From CAZFJG01 sp964410915 (lineage in GTDB: Bacteria; Synergistota; Synergistia; Synergistales; JAFGMB01), in contig CAYPIU010000003.1 in NCBI GenBank assembly GCA_964410915.1, positions 1 to 64,000 of the forward strand: a DNA stretch of 64,000 bases. Direction: 5' to 3'. Numbering within the stretch: the stretch's first letter is position 1; each line of letters starts with the position of its first letter. Below are positions 1-9,527 of the stretch, piece after piece. The notes beneath the pieces were generated by a model that was not told where the DNA came from, ran no database searches, and worked only from the letters and a program-made list of their open reading frames with translations. The translations under genes were made by a program, and so were the position numbers.

Positions 1-215
1 TTCCAGTTCTTCATGTCATCCTGGGGAAAACATGAGCTGAAAAGAGGCAAAGTGCTTCTTAATCTTCTGGTGGCGATCCTCATCCGGTGAAGGTGTTCTG
101 TATCTTCAGCCGATCTGTACCTGACGCCTTCCTTCGCATCAGAAAGTCTTTCCAGGTGCTTAAGGATAGTTTTTGCTCCATAGGCACAGTAACTCAGCTC
201 TGTCCTTTCGATCAT
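1..215 (-). CDS. CHAD-domain protein, N-terminal part (cut by window edge)
   Basis: The reading frame starts at an ATG at 215, 3 bp after the polyphosphate kinase stop, and runs off the left edge; 71 residues are visible. They include the motif HLHRMRIATRRLRS, which matches the CHAD signature (HxxRxxxRRLR). CHAD domains are helical, carry conserved basic residues and bind polyphosphate; they occur alone or fused to CYTH phosphatase domains. The tight coupling downstream of ppk supports a polyphosphate-related role. Whether a CYTH or other domain follows cannot be seen. The family call rests on one strong motif plus context. Confidence 0.8.
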   Translation of the reverse strand, partial: MIERTELSYCAYGAKTILKHLERLSDAKEGVRYRSAEDTEHLHRMRIATRRLRSTLPLFSSCFPQDDMKNW

Positions 216-218
216 TTA

Positions 219-2530
219 TCAGATCTCCTCTCCGGTATAGTGCCAGCCTCCTTCATATTCCATCATAAGTTTCTGGGCGTCAACAGGTATACTTTTTTCC
301 ATGAGTACCCTTTCGTATTTCCCGTCACTTTTGAGGCGTCTTGCTTTCTGGTTATCGTTAAGGTGGATAAGAAGGATATCATTATAGATAATTGACCTGA
401 GTTCCTTATCAAGGACGGGTACCAGGACCTCTATCCTCCTGTCAAGATTACGAGGCATAAGGTCTGCGCTTCCAATTAGTATCTCCTGCTCTCCTCCATT
501 GTGAAAATAAAATATTCTGCTGTGTTCGAGGAAACGTCCCACGATGGAGGTTACTTCAATATTCTCGCTTATTCCATCCAGTCCGGGAACAAGGCAGCAT
601 ATTCCTCTGACCTGAAGACGTATCTTCACCCCTGCTCTTGATGCTTCATAAAGAGCTTCGATACAGTCTGTATCTACAAGCTGGTTCATTTTGAAAGCAA
701 GATATCCGTCTCCGTGATCTTTATGTCTATCGGTCTCTCTTTTGATCCTTTTTAGTATCCCCTCTCTGGTATTGTGAGGGGATACTATCAGTTTTCGGTA
801 ATTGGTTTTATATGAATATCCTGTCATTGCGTTAAAAAGGTCAGTGACATCTGAACATATTTCATCATTACAGGTGAATATTCCCATATCGGTGTAGATT
901 TTTGCAGTTGAAGGGTTGTAATTTCCGGTTCCTATATGAACATATCTCTTTATTCCGTTATTTTCTTTCCTCAGGACCATACATAGCTTTGCATGGATCT
1001 TGTAACCCACGAGTCCATAGACAACATGAACACCTGCTTCTTCAAGGGCCTTTGCCCAGGTAATATTCTGTTCCTCGTCAAAACGGGCTTTGAGTTCGAT
1101 CATAGCTGTCACCTGTTTCCCGTTTTTTCGTGCTTCCATAAGTGCCTTGACTACGGGAGAATTACTGCCAACCCTGTACAGTGTCTGTTTGATGGCAAGT
1201 ACCTTCTTATCAGTTGAAGCCTGACGAATAAAATCAAGCACAGGTCCAAAACTGTCGTANNNNNNNNNNNNNNNNNNNNNNNNNNNNNNNNNNNNNNNNN
1301 NNNNNNNNNNNNNNNNNNNNNNNNNNNNNNNNNNNNNNNNNNNNNNNNNNNNNNNNNNNTCTTATCAGTTGAAGCCTGACGAATAAAATCAAGCACAGGT
1401 CCAAAACTGTCGTAAGGATGGAAAACAAGTTTATCGGATTTCCGAATAACAGGAAAAACTGATGCCCCATCTACAAAAGGAAAGGGCTGTTTTGGATTAA
1501 AGGGTTCATATTTCAGATCAGGTCGATCTACATCGTACAACTTGAGGAAATCCGAAAACCCTAAAGGTATCCTGCTTTTGTACACCTGATAAGGGGAGAT
1601 GTGGAGTTTTCCGACAAGGAATCTGTACATGTCAGAGGGGGTTCCGCTTTTAATTTCAAGCCGGATTATCTCACCGAACTGTTGCCGGTCAACGTATGCA
1701 GTTACAGCTTCGAGCAGGTCGTGGGCTTCATCCTCCTCTATTTCAATATCTGTATTCCTTGTTACCCTGAAAGTAGATGTCGCAACAACTTCAAGCCCGG
1801 GGAAAAGATAACCGATATTTTCCCGGATAATGTCCTCTATCATTATGACAGCGTTTCCCCTTACATTAGCAGAAAAACCCAGCGTACTGTATGTCTTTGC
1901 CTCTTTATTGCGGGGAACAAAAACAAATCTCTGCATATTCTTGGGGACCTTCAGACGTGCGAATTTTATACCTGTCTCCGGATCCCTGAGTTTGACCAGA
2001 AAATTAAGGCTCAAACCTGAAATAAGTGGAAAGGGTCTTCCCGGGTCTATGGCCTGCGGTGTCAGAATCGGGTATATGGTATCCTCAAAATATTTTTTAA
2101 GAAAAGATCTGTTCATATCAGTCAGTTTTCGGTAATGAACAAGGGAGATATCATTATGTAAAAGAGCCGGCTTCAGGTTTTGCTTCCAGAAGTCATAGGC
2201 CATCGCCAGCTGTGGCAAAAGGTTTTTACGTATTAGGTTCAGTTGTTTTGCTGGTGAGAAACCATCCGGGGGAGTTGAAGCAATGCCTGTTTTGTATTGA
2301 CGTATAAGTCCTGCGACCCTTACCATGAAAAATTCATCAAGGTTGTCGAAATAGATCCCCATAAACTTGAGTTTTTCAAGGAGGGGGTTGTTTTCATCCA
2401 TGGCTTCCTCGAGAACCTTGCAGTTGAACTCTAGCCAGTTAACTTCCCTGTTTAGAAAAAGAGATGGATCATTGTGTATTGAGATTTTGTTATTAAACAG
2501 TTTTTCTTCCGAGTCCTCTTTTGATGCCAA
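219..2530 (-). CDS. ppk1: Polyphosphate kinase 1 (interrupted by an artefactual scaffold gap)
   Basis: PPK1 reversibly transfers the gamma-phosphate of ATP to polyphosphate. The coding region contains 100 Ns flanked by an exact 55-bp duplication. Removing one copy plus the Ns (155 bp) leaves 2157 bp, an intact 718-residue frame of normal PPK1 length. The two catalytic histidines of the PLD-like domains are present: KIHAKL (about His461, the E. coli His435 equivalent) and FLEHSR (about His618, the His592 equivalent), spaced 157 residues apart as in E. coli. HIGTGNYNP is also intact. The start is a TTG at 2530 with a GAGG ribosome-binding site. It is the upstream partner of the CHAD gene and follows the metallophosphoesterase by 129 bp. 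The gene is probably functional; only the assembly breaks it. Confidence 0.95.
1205..1259. repeat. 55-bp assembly duplication, left copy
   Basis: Bases 1205-1259 are identical to 1360-1414 on the other side of the 100-N block. Both copies encode the same PPK1 peptide (around LDFIRQASTDK). This is the pattern left when two contigs sharing a k-mer end are scaffolded without merging, so it is not a biological repeat. Confidence 0.95.
1260..1359. other. 100-N scaffold gap (probably zero or negative true length)
   Basis: Exactly 100 Ns inside ppk1. The flanks overlap by 55 bp, and collapsing them restores one continuous frame, so no real sequence appears to be missing. Confidence 0.95.
1360..1414. 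repeat. 55-bp assembly duplication, right copy
   Basis: Exact copy of 1205-1259; the second arm of the unmerged contig overlap inside ppk1. Confidence 0.95.
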
Positions 2531-2659
2531 GGTACCTCACTCCTCACGCTCTATTGTTATGCTATTCTAAATAGATAAACCATCTTTCGAGTATAAATTT
2601 TAACATTCTTTCATATCAGTGTTAATACCATTTACAGAAGAACCTTTTTTCTGGTCTTA

Positions 2660-3526
2660 TCAAGCTGTTTTTTCTGTTTTTTCAGGGTGTTTTTCAGTTT
2701 GTGCCCTGTATACTCTTTTTTCTCTGCCTGGTTCAAATTCACCAGGTCTTCTGTATATAAGGTCGCCCTTTGGGGTTATTGCAGGAAGCCCCTCTCTTTC
2801 CTCGCCATACCAGCGGATCACCTCAAAAGATCCGTCAAAATGTTCCACCAGTGCCGAGCAGCTTTCGACCCAGTCACCTGTGTTGCAGTATGTAATGTCC
2901 CCGACTTTCCTGAGTCCGGGTTTATGTATGTGACCGCATATAATTCCATCTACACCATGTTTTTCAGCAGCCTTGATGAGGTGTCCCTCGTAGGTTCCGA
3001 TAAATTTGACTGCATCCTTTACGCTGTGTTTGAGGAACATGGACAGGGACCAGTAATCAAATCCCAGGAAAGACCTGAAAATATTCAATGCTGAATTCAT
3101 CCAGAGGGCCAGATCGTATGCAAAGTCCCCGATATGGGCAAGCCAGGCATTATATTTCATAATAATGTCATATTCATCCCCGTGAACAACAAGAAAATTT
3201 CTACCGTCGGCAGAATTGTGAAAAGCCTGCCTGCATATCTGGATATTACCGAACCTGTATTGATCGAATTCATCCATGAATTCGTCATGATTGCCGGTGA
3301 TATACTTAATATCTGTTTTTTTTGACATCTTGAGTAGTTTTCTGATTATTTTATTGTGAGATTGAGGCCATTTCCCTTTTTTTCTGATCTTCCATCCATC
3401 GATAATATCTCCCACGAGGTATAGTTGTTCACACTGTATGGAGGATAGAAAGGAAGAGAGAAATTTCGCCTTGCACCATCTGGTACCAAGATGTGTATCA
3501 GAGATAAAAACAGATCTGAACTTCAT
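2660..3526 (-). CDS. UDP-2,3-diacylglucosamine diphosphatase-like metallophosphoesterase (LpxH family, COG2908)
   Basis: A 288-residue calcineurin-like phosphoesterase. The dinuclear metal-site motifs are in order: SDTHLG (D and H, residues 9-14), GDIIDGW (about residue 40), GNHDEF (about 80), a histidine in VVHGDE, and GHIHKPG followed by NTGDWVES. The GNHD and GHIHxPG arrangement is that of the COG2908/LpxH family, which cleaves UDP-diacylglucosamine in lipid A synthesis; relatives act on other nucleotide-sugar or lipid pyrophosphates. The C-terminus adds a charged tail of about 40 residues. It overlaps the upstream glycosyltransferase by 4 bp (ATGA), implying translational coupling and a shared lipid-glycoside role. 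True LpxH activity is not proven; related paralogues without it are common. Confidence 0.85.
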   Translation of the reverse strand: MKFRSVFISDTHLGTRWCKAKFLSSFLSSIQCEQLYLVGDIIDGWKIRKKGKWPQSHNKIIRKLLKMSKKTDIKYITGNHDEFMDEFDQYRFGNIQICRQAFHNSADGRNFLVVHGDEYDIIMKYNAWLAHIGDFAYDLALWMNSALNIFRSFLGFDYWSLSMFLKHSVKDAVKFIGTYEGHLIKAAEKHGVDGIICGHIHKPGLRKVGDITYCNTGDWVESCSALVEHFDGSFEVIRWYGEEREGLPAITPKGDLIYRRPGEFEPGREKRVYRAQTEKHPEKTEKTA

Positions 3527-4698
3527 CTTATCGCACCTGTTCCTTCCATTTTCAATCCGGTCTTCTTTTTCAGCGCATATTCAGGTAAATTGCCGGGCAG
3601 AGGCTTCATGACCTTATCCGCTATCATCTGTGCAGCTCCGGGAAAGGCAAGGGATCGGCATTTTCTCCTCATTGCGGAAAGATGATCAGGATTATGATAG
3701 AGAAAACTCAAACGTCTGAGGATACATGGAATTTCCTGGCATAGAAAACCGGCTCCGTTAACCTCGATGAACCTGGCATTGTTGGTTTCCTGGTATGGTA
3801 TAGGTGAAAACATTATTGTGGGCAGATCACAGCAGAGGGATTCGGAAAGGGTCAGTCCACCAGGTTTTGTGATCATAATATCGGATCTTGACATCAACTG
3901 TTCCATGTTATCGATGAAGCCGTGAATATTGAGGCTCATTGGCTGAGGAAGTGATATATCGGAAAGTTTTGAATATAGCCCCTCGTTCCTCCCAGTTATA
4001 ACTTCTATATCGAGAGGAAGCTCAAGTTTTGCCATCAGATTTAGAAGATTTATGACCTTCTTGTCAGTTATTGAGCTGCCTGAGACAAGAATTCTCATCC
4101 TGGCGGATCTTGAGGTTCTTTCCTTAATTATATCAGGATTCTGGAAGGCGGATTTCACGGGGATCCCAGTTACTTCTATCATGGAACTGCTTATCCCGAG
4201 CTCTATCAGTTTTTCCTTTACTACTTTATTGGCAACGAAATATCCATCAACACCATTGCAAAACCACATTAGATGAAGATCAAAGTCTGTTATACATGCA
4301 TATACTTTTCCTTTATAAAGGCCGCACAGTTTCATTCTCGCAAGGATAGCCTGGGGTAGAAAGTGGGTGCATATAGCTGCAGGCGGATCGTTGTCTCTGA
4401 GAAATTCCCTGAACTGGGTGAGATTTTTTTCACTGATCTTGTCAACCAGCTGGACAAGGCTGCTTTTATCCCTTTTCTGATCTGTCAGCTTATAAATGGC
4501 ACCGCAGCTTTTGTGAGAATGTTCTCCTATAATTTCATAAATATTCGAATACAGGATGCGAAAGACCTTGTCAGAGAAATTAAGAACGTCTACCGTTACA
4601 GAACTGCTCTTTTTCATATCAAATGCTTCTCTGAGTGCCATAGCGGCTGCTTTGTGTCCATTACCGGCTTTTACGTATGGTATTAGATAAGGTCTCAT
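3523..4698 (-). CDS. Processive diacylglycerol glycosyltransferase-like protein (MurG/UgtP/MGDG-synthase type, GT28)
   Basis: A 391-residue GT-B glycosyltransferase. The N-terminal VKAGNGHKAAAMAL resembles the SxGxGHxxAA acceptor-side motif of UgtP and plant MGDG synthases (canonical Ser replaced by Lys-Ala). The C-terminal half has the nucleotide-sugar site MITKPGGLTLSESLCCDLP and the following FSPIPYQETNN. This family transfers glucose or galactose from UDP-sugars to diacylglycerol at the cytoplasmic membrane. The ribosome-binding site GGGGGG lies upstream of the ATG at 4698. It is translationally coupled to the downstream phosphoesterase and lies 104 bp after the AsmA-like gene, so this looks like an envelope-lipid operon. 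Substrate identity is unknown. Confidence 0.85.
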   Translation of the reverse strand: MRPYLIPYVKAGNGHKAAAMALREAFDMKKSSSVTVDVLNFSDKVFRILYSNIYEIIGEHSHKSCGAIYKLTDQKRDKSSLVQLVDKISEKNLTQFREFLRDNDPPAAICTHFLPQAILARMKLCGLYKGKVYACITDFDLHLMWFCNGVDGYFVANKVVKEKLIELGISSSMIEVTGIPVKSAFQNPDIIKERTSRSARMRILVSGSSITDKKVINLLNLMAKLELPLDIEVITGRNEGLYSKLSDISLPQPMSLNIHGFIDNMEQLMSRSDIMITKPGGLTLSESLCCDLPTIMFSPIPYQETNNARFIEVNGAGFLCQEIPCILRRLSFLYHNPDHLSAMRRKCRSLAFPGAAQMIADKVMKPLPGNLPEYALKKKTGLKMEGTGAIR

Positions 4699-4802
4699 TT
4701 TGTCCCCCCTGTTATTAATACGTAATCAGAGGTAATTTATATCAAAATGGTAAAGTTTCTATGAATAAAATGTAAAATGATCGTAACAGAAAGGGACAAA
4801 TG

Positions 4803-7721
4803 TTAATTGTTATCTCCGTTATTTTCCTGAGATCCGGAATCATCACTTCCTTCATCTGTAAAGATCTGCTTGAGAATATTATCCATAACCTGTTTCTTGA
4901 ACTGGTCTCCTGCAGATGCTGAGTTATCTATTCCTTCTCCGGTAGGGAACTTGACCTCAAATTTGATATTCTCGAGGTTTTGGGAATTATCATCATCGTC
5001 ATATGCCGGGATGGGGTTGAATTCCTTATCGGTAATTATTTTCAGGTTTTGTAAAGCAGGATCTTTCCATGTTCCGTTCAGTTGAAACTGAACACTTCTA
5101 AAATCACTTGAAGTATATCCTCCAACAAGTCCGGCAAGAAAACTCTGAAGTATCAGCTTACTGTCTCCTGCATTTTCCAGCATGCCTTCCATTGCACCCA
5201 GAATGCCACCAAGAGCCTGTACGTTCAATTCTCCCCTGCAATTCAGGTCCACAGGTTCTCTCTTTCCGCCAAGAGCACCGCTTGCAGACAGGAACCTGTA
5301 ATTTTCATCTCCCGGGCAAGCGGATATCCTGGTGCCGGGCATAAGGTAGAGATCACTGCCGTCCACATTATAGATCGCATTTATTGAACTGAATTTTATT
5401 TCACCTGTTTCACTGATCTTGTTGAGCCGGTCAAATCCTTTTATCGATCCATCATTCAGTGTCAGGGCACCGTTGCCGTTAAGCAGGTATACCTTGCCGA
5501 TAATACCTGCCAGTTCCATTTCAAGATTCCCTGTTCCGGAAATGGATCCATTGTCCATTAACGCGGAAGTAAGCAGTTCCATATCTGTTCCGTTGATTTT
5601 TACTGAGCTGTTCCATTTCCCACTTTCAGGGTTTATGCTTCCTGAAAAAAGGGCTTTCCCGCCGTAAAGCGATGCTCTGCCCTTTTCAGATCTCAGGAGC
5701 CCGTCATTAAAGGAGATGGGGAAATTAATATTACGCAAGGCTACTCCATTCAGAGACAGGCTATTTGACGATNNNNNNNNNNNNNNNNNNNNNNNNNNNN
5801 NNNNNNNNNNNNNNNNNNNNNNNNNNNNNNNNNNNNNNNNNNNNNNNNNNNNNNNNNNNNNNNNNNNNNNNNGCATTCCTTCAATATCTACAGGTATGCC
5901 AAGGTCCTCCATCAGTGAAGAAGCTTCGATGCCGGGACATTTTCCCTCAAGGTCGATCATAATGTTTCCTTTATCATTAAAATTAAGAATACCAGCAAGC
6001 GAGACCCTTCCACCCCGGAGGTTCCCACTTAGTGCCGAGATCTTGAAGGAACTATCTTCAAAAGTACCTCTTATCTTTGTATTCTCCAGGGGTACAGGCA
6101 AAAAAGCCGGAGTTTGCGGAACGGATATCTCAAGAACTGCTTTTGGATCTTTCGTAATGATATTTTCGCCCTTTCCTGTTGCATGTAACAAGGAGTCTTT
6201 CCACGATGCATCAAGAGAAACGAGACGGGTAATGTTCCCAGTATGATCAAAGGTGAATTTGACATTCTTGAGCAATTCCTTCCCTGTCCTCACTTTTTCT
6301 GATTGAAATATACCCTTGATAGATGTTCCCTTTCCATTTCCCTCAATATGAATATTTCCGCTCAGATTGCCCTGTAAAGCCATATTTCTGATCTGGTAGT
6401 AATCTGTTGCGAGTTTAGCAACGTTAAGGTTTCTTGTGCTGAAGTCCATGTTGTTATGGCCTTTTTTATGAAAAGCGATAGTTCCATTTCCTTTAAGGGG
6501 AGCTTCATACCATTCTCCGGTTCCTTCGAATGAGATCTGTTTTCCTTCGCTGACCGAAACATGTGCCTTTACGTTATCCAGAGGATTGCCGTTCATTACC
6601 ATCCTCTTATCCGAGGAGAAACTGACCTTACCCGATAAGGCTCTGAGGGGACCTTCAAGTTTAACTTCTATATTACTTATTTCCCCGCTGGCAAAATCAA
6701 GCCATTTCAGAGGTTCGTACCATTTTTCAACCTCGAGGCCGGTACCATGAAGATCCAGTTTCATAGGCAGACTGCTGTCATTTATCTTGAAATACATGCT
6801 TCCATTAACAGGAGAGCCAAAAGCTTTTGAATCGATCTCTGAAATGAAAAGTTCACTATTTCTGTAATTCCATTTGGCCTTACCATTGTCAAAAACAAAT
6901 TTTGCAACCTGGAAAGAATCAGGTTTCATTATCCCTTCAATTACAAGGTCGGGCCATTGACCTGAAATTGATATTGAGGAATTGAGCCCTCCTTTAAACC
7001 CCGCACCCCTTGTATCCGGTAGAAACACAGAGATTATCCCAGCATCCGGAGTGTAGATATTTCCTTTAATATCTGTTATGGCGCCTGCAGATCCAGAGAC
7101 CTCAAGCGTGCTTTCCCCGGAACTGAAAACCATTTTACTGAATATAATATTTTGATCTTCTGCTTTTAATCTCCCGTCTGCGGTCACAGCAAGGTTGTTA
7201 TAATATCCCTTAAGGAAAAGAGACATATGATCCTTATCATTTGCAGTTTTTATAGAACCTTTTTCTATATCCAGCCTTCCCCTGTTGCCGCCTGCAACCG
7301 AGTCGATGAAGGTTATCTTTTTAATTGATAATTCTTCTGTCCCTTTTCCCGGCCCTGCTCTTTTGAGAACTTTAAGAAATGTATCAAGATCTGTTCTGCT
7401 TCCCGAGATCACAAGGTTTCTAAGAGCAGTTCCGCCCTTTACAAGAGAAAATATATCCGGCTGAAGAAGGATCTCTTCAGCATGGATCAGATCTTCACCT
7501 TCTGAATGAATACTTATATTTTTAAAGGAATATCCAGTGAAGGGATTTCCCTTAATTTCACCGGTCGTTAAGCAGCAGTTAAATCTGTCATTAAGCTCAT
7601 TTCTTATAAGTGTTTCCAGTTTTGAAGTTCCGAGATCCCGGTTTGCCAGGACAAAAACAAATAAAATGCAAAGGAGCGAGATAAGAATTAATCCATATAA
7701 GCCGATCTTTATTTTTTTCAT
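4803..7721 (-). CDS. AsmA/TamB-like envelope protein (contains scaffold gap)
   Basis: About 970 residues. A single N-terminal membrane helix (residues 4-26) is followed by a long periplasmic region rich in beta strands, with repeats typical of AsmA/DUF748/TamB-type bridge proteins (for example the GNPFTGYSFKNISI and LRNLVISG patterns). The C-terminal part (LNGTWKDPALQNLKI and the preceding GALTLNDGSIKG) resembles the AsmA C-terminal domain. These proteins span the periplasm and move phospholipids to the outer membrane, which implies a diderm cell. The start is an ATG at 7721 with ribosome-binding site GAGGTG. 100 Ns at 5773-5872 lie inside the gene; both flanks keep the same frame with 100 Ns, but the real missing length is unknown. 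The C-terminus is acidic and Asn-rich. Confidence 0.8.
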   Translation of the reverse strand: MKKIKIGLYGLILISLLCILFVFVLANRDLGTSKLETLIRNELNDRFNCCLTTGEIKGNPFTGYSFKNISIHSEGEDLIHAEEILLQPDIFSLVKGGTALRNLVISGSRTDLDTFLKVLKRAGPGKGTEELSIKKITFIDSVAGGNRGRLDIEKGSIKTANDKDHMSLFLKGYYNNLAVTADGRLKAEDQNIIFSKMVFSSGESTLEVSGSAGAITDIKGNIYTPDAGIISVFLPDTRGAGFKGGLNSSISISGQWPDLVIEGIMKPDSFQVAKFVFDNGKAKWNYRNSELFISEIDSKAFGSPVNGSMYFKINDSSLPMKLDLHGTGLEVEKWYEPLKWLDFASGEISNIEVKLEGPLRALSGKVSFSSDKRMVMNGNPLDNVKAHVSVSEGKQISFEGTGEWYEAPLKGNGTIAFHKKGHNNMDFSTRNLNVAKLATDYYQIRNMALQGNLSGNIHIEGNGKGTSIKGIFQSEKVRTGKELLKNVKFTFDHTGNITRLVSLDASWKDSLLHATGKGENIITKDPKAVLEISVPQTPAFLPVPLENTKIRGTFEDSSFKISALSGNLRGGRVSLAGILNFNDKGNIMIDLEGKCPGIEASSLMEDLGIPVDIEGMXXXXXXXXXXXXXXXXXXXXXXXXXXXXXXXXXXSSNSLSLNGVALRNINFPISFNDGLLRSEKGRASLYGGKALFSGSINPESGKWNSSVKINGTDMELLTSALMDNGSISGTGNLEMELAGIIGKVYLLNGNGALTLNDGSIKGFDRLNKISETGEIKFSSINAIYNVDGSDLYLMPGTRISACPGDENYRFLSASGALGGKREPVDLNCRGELNVQALGGILGAMEGMLENAGDSKLILQSFLAGLVGGYTSSDFRSVQFQLNGTWKDPALQNLKIITDKEFNPIPAYDDDDNSQNLENIKFEVKFPTGEGIDNSASAGDQFKKQVMDNILKQIFTDEGSDDSGSQENNGDNN
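5773..5872. other. 100-N scaffold gap inside the AsmA-like gene
   Basis: Exactly 100 Ns. Unlike the gap in ppk1, I found no shared sequence between the two flanks, so an unknown amount of coding sequence may be missing. Confidence 0.95.
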
Positions 7722-8128
7722 TAAGACACCTCTAAGCTGTCCAGAATTACAAACATGTAGAACTTACTCAGTAGTTTCCCTGGTCCGGTAACTTTTAATC
7801 AACAAGATCAACAACAGGGCTACTTTCCAGATCTCAAGCGGGAATATTTTGGTACTTAAAAAGTGTTCCTATCAGCCAGATCTGAATAGTTTTCAGAAAT
7901 AGAGAGATATAAGAACCGGCATTTGAAGAATGAACAGTAATTTTCCATAATATCCTATATAAAGTAACAAAATAAGCAAGTGTGGTAATTACTGAAAAAA
8001 TGTTTAAAGGTTATTAACATTATGTGGATAAGTGCATAACAATGTGGAAAGAGTTGAAAATGTATGTTGTAAAAGCTGTCTACGACGCAAAATGTGGATA
8101 AGTTATGAATATGTGTATTAATCTTCAG
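7722..8128. other. Intergenic region with DnaA-box cluster, candidate oriC
   Basis: 407 bp without a gene. The right half is AT-rich and holds two perfect DnaA boxes TGTGGATAA (8023-8031 and 8093-8101, both the complement of TTATCCACA) and a close variant TGTGGAAAG (8043-8051), all in the same orientation. An AT-rich stretch (about 7940-8020) lies beside them and could serve as a duplex-unwinding element. The region lies next to rsmG-parAB, a common origin neighbourhood. No dnaA gene is in the window. The left half (7722-7930) holds the AsmA-like gene leader and nothing else I recognise. Confidence 0.55.
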
Positions 8129-8929
8129 TCAAGGATATAAGATCTGGGCAGGGTCCGAAACTATTACTTCTCCTCCATGAAAACCCTTTCTTGCTCTTCC
8201 AGCAACTTTAATGATCATGCCTATTTCCGGTACATGTTCAATGCATTGCTGCCAGTCATTGTTATAAATGACGATTGTGAAATTCCCTTTTTCCGGGAGT
8301 ATTACTTTCCTGTTCCCACTTTCTATAATGTCTCTGATCGTTAACTCAAGAGTAATAAAATAGCCTTCTATGTAAGGAAGTTCACTCCATGCCTGCTCTG
8401 CTGTGAAATTTCGTGCTGCAGCTCTGGCCCAAAGCCCTTTTTCATTTTCCCGGGCCTTCATGAATGCCCTGCTTATTATGTTGTCATATTTCACATTTGG
8501 AGGAATGGTCATTGGCATGGCAAACCCACGAAGAACAAGTTCTTCATTTACCATTACTCTACCTTCATCAGTATCTATCCAGACGTATGCCAGCAACCTT
8601 CCGTATCTGTCTCTTTTCAGAATATCTGTTTCGAGGGTAACTCCCCTGTCCTCAACTATTTCCCTGTTCGCCATCATTGCAATAGCTCCCAGTTCTTCTT
8701 CGCCCCTTTTGGGATGATGAAGTTCCGGGGTATCAATAAGAAGATATCTAACGGTTTCCGTATGGTTTTTTGTTTTCACACGGATAGTATCGCCGTCAAC
8801 TATTTCTGTAACTTCAGCGTAAAAGGTATCGCTGGAGGCCTGCAATGGTTGATAAAAAAGCGTAAATATTAATAATGACGAGAAGGTGATCATGATAAGC
8901 CGTTGAGGAATTATATGAAATTTATTCAT
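8129..8929 (-). CDS. Secreted thermonuclease-like protein (SNase fold) with C-terminal OB-like extension
   Basis: 266 residues. A signal peptide covers about residues 1-32 (hydrophobic ITFSSLLIFTLFY, then LQASS). The SNase domain follows: VDGDTIRV, VRYLLIDTPE (the Arg, Asp and Glu that match the staphylococcal nuclease active site R35, D40 and E43) and DRYGRLLAYVW (Arg87 equivalent). The last 75 residues after AWSELPYIEG look like a second small beta domain of OB type. It probably degrades DNA or RNA outside the cytoplasm in a calcium-dependent way. It overlaps the upstream PPC-domain gene by 4 bp (ATGA). All catalytic residues are present. Confidence 0.9.
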   Translation of the reverse strand: MNKFHIIPQRLIMITFSSLLIFTLFYQPLQASSDTFYAEVTEIVDGDTIRVKTKNHTETVRYLLIDTPELHHPKRGEEELGAIAMMANREIVEDRGVTLETDILKRDRYGRLLAYVWIDTDEGRVMVNEELVLRGFAMPMTIPPNVKYDNIISRAFMKARENEKGLWARAAARNFTAEQAWSELPYIEGYFITLELTIRDIIESGNRKVILPEKGNFTIVIYNNDWQQCIEHVPEIGMIIKVAGRARKGFHGGEVIVSDPAQILYP

Positions 8930-9381
8930 GATATCTTTGGCAAAAGTTTTCCTGCAGTTTTGCTTGAAGAAGGATCTTTACGGATCAGATCTATCCCTGG
9001 TATGATCTGGATTATAATTTCGCATGATTCTCTGACTATTCCCCCGAAAAGATGTCCTCCAAACACTGAAAGATCCCTGCCTGCTACAGCTGCATGAGCG
9101 TGGATGTATATCTTTCCGTCTTCTTTTATGTTTATCGTACCGGAGATATTAAGTATTTCGCATGCATTTTCAAAATGATCTTTTATATGGCTGCCATTTT
9201 CATACCATCCAAGTTCAAAATTACTTATCATGCCGGATATGCTCAATATAACACCGCCTGTTATACTTTCACTTCCAAGGATCTCCCTGGTGGATTGAAG
9301 CAAAGGTTCGCCGTCATCAAGTCTTATGACCAGGAAATGTTCTTTTCTTGCGTACTGCAAATCAAAACACCTCCATATCAT
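8926..9381 (-). CDS. PPC-domain (DUF296) protein, putative DNA-binding
   Basis: 151 residues. The whole protein fits the PPC/DUF296 fold (COG1661): GVILSISGMISNFELGWY near the N-terminus, the central strand pair GTINIKEDGKIYIHAHAAV, and GGHLFGGIV, in which the two histidine motifs (HAH and GGH) are the putative metal ligands. Bacterial members are small trimeric proteins of unknown role; plant homologues are joined to AT-hooks. It sits at the left side of the polarity switch at 9.4 kb and is coupled to the nuclease gene. The function in this organism is not known. Confidence 0.85.
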   Translation of the reverse strand: MIWRCFDLQYARKEHFLVIRLDDGEPLLQSTREILGSESITGGVILSISGMISNFELGWYENGSHIKDHFENACEILNISGTINIKEDGKIYIHAHAAVAGRDLSVFGGHLFGGIVRESCEIIIQIIPGIDLIRKDPSSSKTAGKLLPKIS

Positions 9382-9527
9382 TCTTTCCCCCTCGTGTATG
9401 ATATACAGTACTTATGAGACTGGCAAGGAGAACTTTTATAACACAGGCCTGTAATTTTTTTCAATAACAGGTTATTATTTATATCTGTGGTAATGTCTTT
9501 TTTGCAATTCTCTGGAGGCAATCTGAT

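Noticed and set aside
1205..1414. Direct repeat as a biological element or recombination target
   Set aside because: Exact 55-bp identity immediately at both edges of a 100-N block, and restoration of one frame on collapse, point to an assembly overlap.
2730..2760. GGTTCAAATTC-like string resembling a tRNA T-arm
   Set aside because: It falls in the coding end of the phosphoesterase, and no acceptor stem, D-arm or anticodon arm can be drawn around it.
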